From positions 112,165-176,164 of the forward strand of contig JAAFJP010000009.1 of the NCBI GenBank assembly GCA_013298125.1: a DNA stretch of 64,000 nucleotides, given 5' to 3'. The stretch is from Cytophagales bacterium. GTDB lineage: Bacteria > Bacteroidota > Bacteroidia > Cytophagales > Spirosomataceae. The notes under the pieces are model-generated. The model made no database searches, was not told where the DNA came from, and saw nothing but the letters and a program-made list of their open reading frames with translations. Shown piece by piece: positions 61,295-64,000 of this stretch. A program made the position numbers and the translations under genes. Position 1 is the stretch's first letter. Each line of letters begins with the position of its first letter.

Positions 61295-61882
61295 TTATTT
61301 ACTATTTATTTTCTTCCGTATTCGAGTCAGAGATTGCCGTTCGATACCCAAATAAGTAGCGATATTTTCTACGGACAGTCGGTTAAAAAGATTTGGTTCG
61401 GTATTTATAAATTCTACATATCGCTCCGTGGCTGACTTAAATATAAACCCCTCAATACGCCCTTGGAGGAATTGGACAGCCTCCTCAGCGATTAATCTTC
61501 CAAATTTTTCAAATTTAGGCGAAGTTTCGTAGGCTCTTAACATTAGACTTTTAGGAATAATTACCGCTGTGGTATTTTCCAATGCTTCAAATTGATAGTT
61601 GCTTTTAATGCCCTTCAAAAAAGCGGGATAATCTGAAACAAAGTCAAATTCTTTGATGAAATAAGCGGAAATTTCTGAGCCTTTTTCGTTGATGTAAAAA
61701 CTCCGAACTAAGCCCGAAATAATGTACACAATTTGGTCATGGGGTTTAGTATTGTCAAAAATAGAGTCTCTACTTTTATAGTGCTTTACGTAAATACCGC
61801 TTTTAAAAGCCGCCAATTCATCATCCGTAATTTCTGGACAAATTGCTTGCATTCCTTTAATAAAAATATCTGTTGGAGTCAT
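61295..61882 (-). CDS. Crp/Fnr-family transcriptional regulator
   Basis: 195 residues: beta-roll (YKSRDSIFDNTKPHDQIVYI, ISAYFIKEFDFVSDYPAFL) and C-terminal helix-turn-helix VENIATYLGIERQSLTRIRK. Its position beside palindrome copy B makes it a candidate for the factor that binds there, since class-II CRP/FNR sites sit about 41 bases before the start. The window has three such regulators, so the assignment is tentative. Confidence 0.9.
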   Translation of the reverse strand: MTPTDIFIKGMQAICPEITDDELAAFKSGIYVKHYKSRDSIFDNTKPHDQIVYIISGLVRSFYINEKGSEISAYFIKEFDFVSDYPAFLKGIKSNYQFEALENTTAVIIPKSLMLRAYETSPKFEKFGRLIAEEAVQFLQGRIEGFIFKSATERYVEFINTEPNLFNRLSVENIATYLGIERQSLTRIRKKINSK

Positions 61883-61981
61883 GGTTAATAAATTATCTTA
61901 AAGGTAATACCCAATTTGTTTTGTCAATTTCCATTTATATTTATCATAAAACTACGTACAAATAACCTAAGACCTCATAAT

Positions 61982-62899
61982 TCATACCTTCGACCTAACC
62001 TTACTCCTCGGATGAAACTCCACAATCGTCTGTTGTAAATACTCACGGTCAAGGTGCGTATAAATTTCTGTCGTGGTGATAGATTCATGCCCCAACATTT
62101 CTTGAACTGCCCGTAAATCTGCCCCGCCTTCGATGAGATGTGTTGCGAAAGAATGTCTAAAACTATGCGGGCTAATCGTTTTCTGAATCCCTGCACGAGC
62201 CACTAAGTCCTTGATAATCAGGAATATCATAACACGAGTTAGTTTATTTCCTCTTCTATTCAAGAAAACATGATTCTCGGCTTCGGGTTTAATTTCTTGC
62301 TGACTTCTTACGCTTTCTAAATAAATTTTGACATAATGCAAAGCATCTCGCCCGATGGGTACGAGCCTGACTTTATCGCCTTTTCCGATAATTCTCAGAA
62401 AACCAATATCAAAAAAACACTCCGTCAATTTCATTTCTACCAATTCCGAAACCCGTAAACCCGAACTATAAAGCACCTCCAAAATTGCCCGATTGCGAGT
62501 TCCTTCATTGGTCGAAAGGTCGATGGTTTCCAAGATTTTTTCTATTTCTGGAAAAGATAAAGTAGCAGGTAATTTTCTTCCAATCTTAGGAGAAACAATC
62601 AATGCCATAGGGTCATTCTTGATAATATCTTCCAACAAAAGATACTTAAAAAAAGCCTTCAAACCCGAGAGCATCCGTGCCTGAGAAGTGGCTTCAAGCC
62701 CTAATTCACCAATATAATAAAAGAAATTAAAGATGTGCTTATCCGTAACCGTCTCGGGCTGAATGTCCAATTCTCCCGCAATTTCAAGGTATTCCCACAG
62801 TTTCCCGACATCACGCAAATACGCCTCAATCGAATTTTCAGAAAGAGAACGCTCCAAAGTGAGATAGCTTTTGAAATTTTTTAGATAGCTTTGCCACAT
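61982..62899 (-). CDS. xerD: Tyrosine recombinase XerD
   Basis: 305 residues. SAM-like N-terminal domain (FKSYLTLERSLSENSIEAYL) and catalytic domain with Arg in YSSGLRVSEL, Lys in GKGDKVRLVP, HSFRHSFATHL (His-x-x-Arg), His in LGHESITTTEIYTH and the nucleophile Tyr there. Length and SGLRVSEL/GKGxKxRxVP pattern are those of chromosomal XerC/D, which resolve chromosome dimers at dif with FtsK. It is not an integron integrase: the extra IntI helix is lacking. Adjacent to the accessory-gene run, which may or may not be coincidence. Confidence 0.93.
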   Translation of the reverse strand: MWQSYLKNFKSYLTLERSLSENSIEAYLRDVGKLWEYLEIAGELDIQPETVTDKHIFNFFYYIGELGLEATSQARMLSGLKAFFKYLLLEDIIKNDPMALIVSPKIGRKLPATLSFPEIEKILETIDLSTNEGTRNRAILEVLYSSGLRVSELVEMKLTECFFDIGFLRIIGKGDKVRLVPIGRDALHYVKIYLESVRSQQEIKPEAENHVFLNRRGNKLTRVMIFLIIKDLVARAGIQKTISPHSFRHSFATHLIEGGADLRAVQEMLGHESITTTEIYTHLDREYLQQTIVEFHPRSKVRSKV

Positions 62900-62903
62900 C
62901 GTT

Positions 62904-63022
62904 AGTTAAAAAGTTAAAATGTTATAAAGTTGAATAGTTAAGATTTGGATAATCCGTAAAATTCTAATGAAATATCGACTAAATCAACTGTTTAACTTTT
63001 TAACTACTAAACTTTTATAACT
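62904..63022. repeat. Intergenic word palindrome (AAAGTTAAAA / AACTTTTTAAC type)
   Basis: Left words GTTAAAAAGTTAAAATG and TTATAAAGTTGAATAG (62904-62940) are mirrored by CAACTGTTTAACTTTTTAAC and TACTAAACTTTTATAAC (62985-63021). It spans the gap between the divergent xerD and aroQ starts. Confidence 0.75.
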
Positions 63023-63030
63023 CCACAGAA

Positions 63031-63456
63031 ATGTCAAAGAAAAAAATCATCATCATCAACGGACCTAATCTTAATTTATTAGGCAAACGTGAACCCGAAA
63101 TTTATGGTCATCAGACCTTTGAGCAATATTTTGAGGTTTTGAAAGACAAATATGCAGAGGTCGTGGACTTGGAATATTTCCAGTCGAACCACGAAGGAGC
63201 ATTGATTGATAAAATCCACGAAGTAGGTTTTTCGTATGAAGGAATCGTACTCAATGCGGGTGCATATACACACACGTCCATCGCCATTGCAGATGCCATT
63301 GCGGGCGTGAAAACCCCTGTGGTTGAGGTACATATCTCCAACGTACACAAGCGAGAAGCCTTCCGTCACCACAGTTATATCAGTCCAAATTCAATAGGGA
63401 TTATTATTGGGTTTGGATTGAGAGGGTATGATTTTGCTATTCAGACGTATTTATAG
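63031..63456 (+). CDS. aroQ: Type II 3-dehydroquinate dehydratase
   Basis: 141 residues, usual AroQ length. Active-site segments are present: NGPNLNLLGKREPEIYG near the N-terminus with the catalytic Arg, lid Tyr in this loop, YFQSNHEGALIDKIHE, VLNAGAYTHTSIAIADAI, and VEVHISNVHKREAFRHHSYI. Third step of the shikimate pathway in the cytosol. It stands alone; no other aro gene is in view. Confidence 0.97.
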   Translation: MSKKKIIIINGPNLNLLGKREPEIYGHQTFEQYFEVLKDKYAEVVDLEYFQSNHEGALIDKIHEVGFSYEGIVLNAGAYTHTSIAIADAIAGVKTPVVEVHISNVHKREAFRHHSYISPNSIGIIIGFGLRGYDFAIQTYL

Positions 63457-63458
63457 GT

Positions 63459-63600
63459 TATTAGGGATTAGGTAATTGGGGATTAGGAATTAGGGAATGT
63501 AGGAATTAGAGGATTTTAAGAAATCTATTGACTCACAAAACTAAAAAAATACTCAACCCCCAATTACCTAATCCCTAATTACCTAATCCCCAATCCCTAA
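63459..63600. repeat. Intergenic word palindrome (GGGATTAGG / CCTAATCCC type)
   Basis: Begins at the aroQ stop with TTAGGGATTAGGTAATTGGG-like words and ends with CCCCAATTACCTAATCCC-like words six bases before the next ATG. Same vocabulary as the repeats at 2.75 and 19.78 kb. Confidence 0.8.
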
Positions 63601-63606
63601 AACAAA

Positions 63607-64000
63607 ATGACTTTCTATCCAGGACCATCAAAGGTATATCCACAAGTTGCCAAATATCTGCAAGAGGCTTTTGCAGAGGGGATTCTTAGTGTCAATCATC
63701 GGAGTGCGGAATGTATGGAAATCACTCGTGGGGCGATAGAAGGTTTGCATCAACAACTCAACATTCCTGACGATTATCACGTCTATTTTATCTCGTCCGC
63801 AACGGAGGCTTGGGAGATAATTGCACAGTCACTAACCCGTCAAAAAAGCCTCCATTATTACAACGGAGCATTCGGAGAAAAGTGGGCTGATTATGCTGAG
63901 AAGTTAGTTTCTGAGATTGAAAGAATACCTTTTGGTTTAACCTCACCCCCAGCCCCTCTCCTACAGAGAGGGGGGGGGGTCGGACGAATACTCCCCTCTC
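63607..64000 (+). CDS. Class V aminotransferase (SerC-like), 5' part, with palindromic insertion
   Basis: 131 codons before the window edge. MTFYPGPSKVYPQVAKYLQE, GILSVNHRSAECMEITRG, YFISSATEAWEIIAQSL and YYNGAFGEKWADYAEKL match the N-terminal part of phosphoserine/alanine-glyoxylate-type aminotransferases, which use pyridoxal phosphate. After ERIPFGL the frame continues in TSPPAPLLQRGGG from a CCCCTCTCC-family palindrome starting at 63943. The insert is in frame as far as can be seen, but whether the enzyme resumes beyond 64000 is unknown. Confidence 0.8.
   Translation, partial: MTFYPGPSKVYPQVAKYLQEAFAEGILSVNHRSAECMEITRGAIEGLHQQLNIPDDYHVYFISSATEAWEIIAQSLTRQKSLHYYNGAFGEKWADYAEKLVSEIERIPFGLTSPPAPLLQRGGGVGRILPS
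63943..64000. repeat. CCCCTCTCC-family palindrome inside a coding sequence (partial)
   Basis: CCTCACCCCCAGCCCCTCTC, CAGAGAGGGG and CGGACGAATACTCCCCTCTC repeat the arms of the element at 14401-14527. The right arm is cut by the window edge. A run of nine G's may be a slippage site. Confidence 0.85.

Noticed and set aside
61982..62899. XerD as an integron or phage integrase
   Set aside because: Length and motifs match chromosomal XerD and the IntI-specific insertion is absent; no attC-like sites with clear R'/R'' ends were found between the accessory genes.
1..64000. tRNA and rRNA genes
   Set aside because: No cloverleaf with a GTTCGA-type T-loop or rRNA-like conserved blocks was recognised in the gaps; a covariance-model search would settle this.

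Overview
The window looks like chromosomal DNA of a Bacteroidota bacterium, most likely order Cytophagales. The evidence is AT-rich sequence, promoters of the TAnnTTTG type, TonB-dependent receptors with carboxypeptidase-like N-terminal domains, an ECF sigma/FecR pair, DUF4249 and DUF2851 proteins, bacillithiol synthesis, a CrtW-type carotenoid ketolase, a cytophagalysin-like M43 protease and a PorU2-like type IX secretion sortase. No rRNA, tRNA or CRISPR array was seen. The genus cannot be fixed from sequence alone.

Layout. 1-8.7 kb: a cut-off secreted protein, a patatin-like lipase, a polyprenyl synthase, a large SdrD-like secreted protein, CrtW, and a two-gene unit with a methyltransferase. 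9-14.4 kb: an ECF sigma factor, a 54-bp minisatellite, a FecR anti-sigma factor and a TonB receptor. 14.5-31.5 kb: two transporters, a LytS/LytTR two-component pair split by a MITE-like element and a GNAT gene, a second TonB receptor flanked by related small outer-membrane proteins, DMT transporter, DUF2851, trxB, an M23/LysM peptidase and bshB1. 31.5-41 kb (minus strand): BCCP, an M43 lipoprotein protease, two cell-surface proteins, a DUF2231/cytochrome c/LRR protein, a Tat-exported propeller and a GH29 fucosidase. 41.2-54.9 kb: a zeta-toxin-like pair, PorU2, CRP regulator plus siderophore-interacting flavoprotein, TonB receptor plus DUF4249 lipoprotein, a two-gene HNH module whose nuclease has an internal stop, and another CRP regulator. 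54.9-61.9 kb (all minus strand): a run of small accessory genes (Cdd1-like, three VOC proteins, APH-type phosphotransferase, TfoX_N, CPBP, membrane and outer-membrane proteins, a CRP regulator) with broken gene pieces. 61.98-64 kb: xerD, aroQ and a class V aminotransferase interrupted by a palindromic element at the window edge.

The most unusual aspect is the non-coding DNA. More than a dozen gaps hold long imperfect palindromes, each built from its own short 'word' used in one orientation on the left arm and the other on the right arm, often running from one gene's stop codon to the next gene's ribosome-binding region. They occur between convergent, tandem and divergent genes, so they are not simply terminators. 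One G/C-rich family has entered coding sequence: it supplies the first codons of the transporter at 14.48 kb and is read in frame inside the aminotransferase at 63.94 kb. A second family, a 33-bp hairpin with a 13-bp stem, occurs eight times at three loci; at 19.88-20.06 kb it lies inside an element with 14-bp terminal inverted repeats and a 7-bp target duplication.

Functional links suggested by context: sigma/anti-sigma/receptor as a surface-signalling trio; TonB receptor with DUF4249 lipoprotein as an uptake pair; GH29, Tat propeller and cytochrome/LRR protein as a possible minus-strand operon; and a shared palindrome plus promoter arrangement upstream of an outer-membrane protein gene and the CPBP gene, next to a CRP-family gene.
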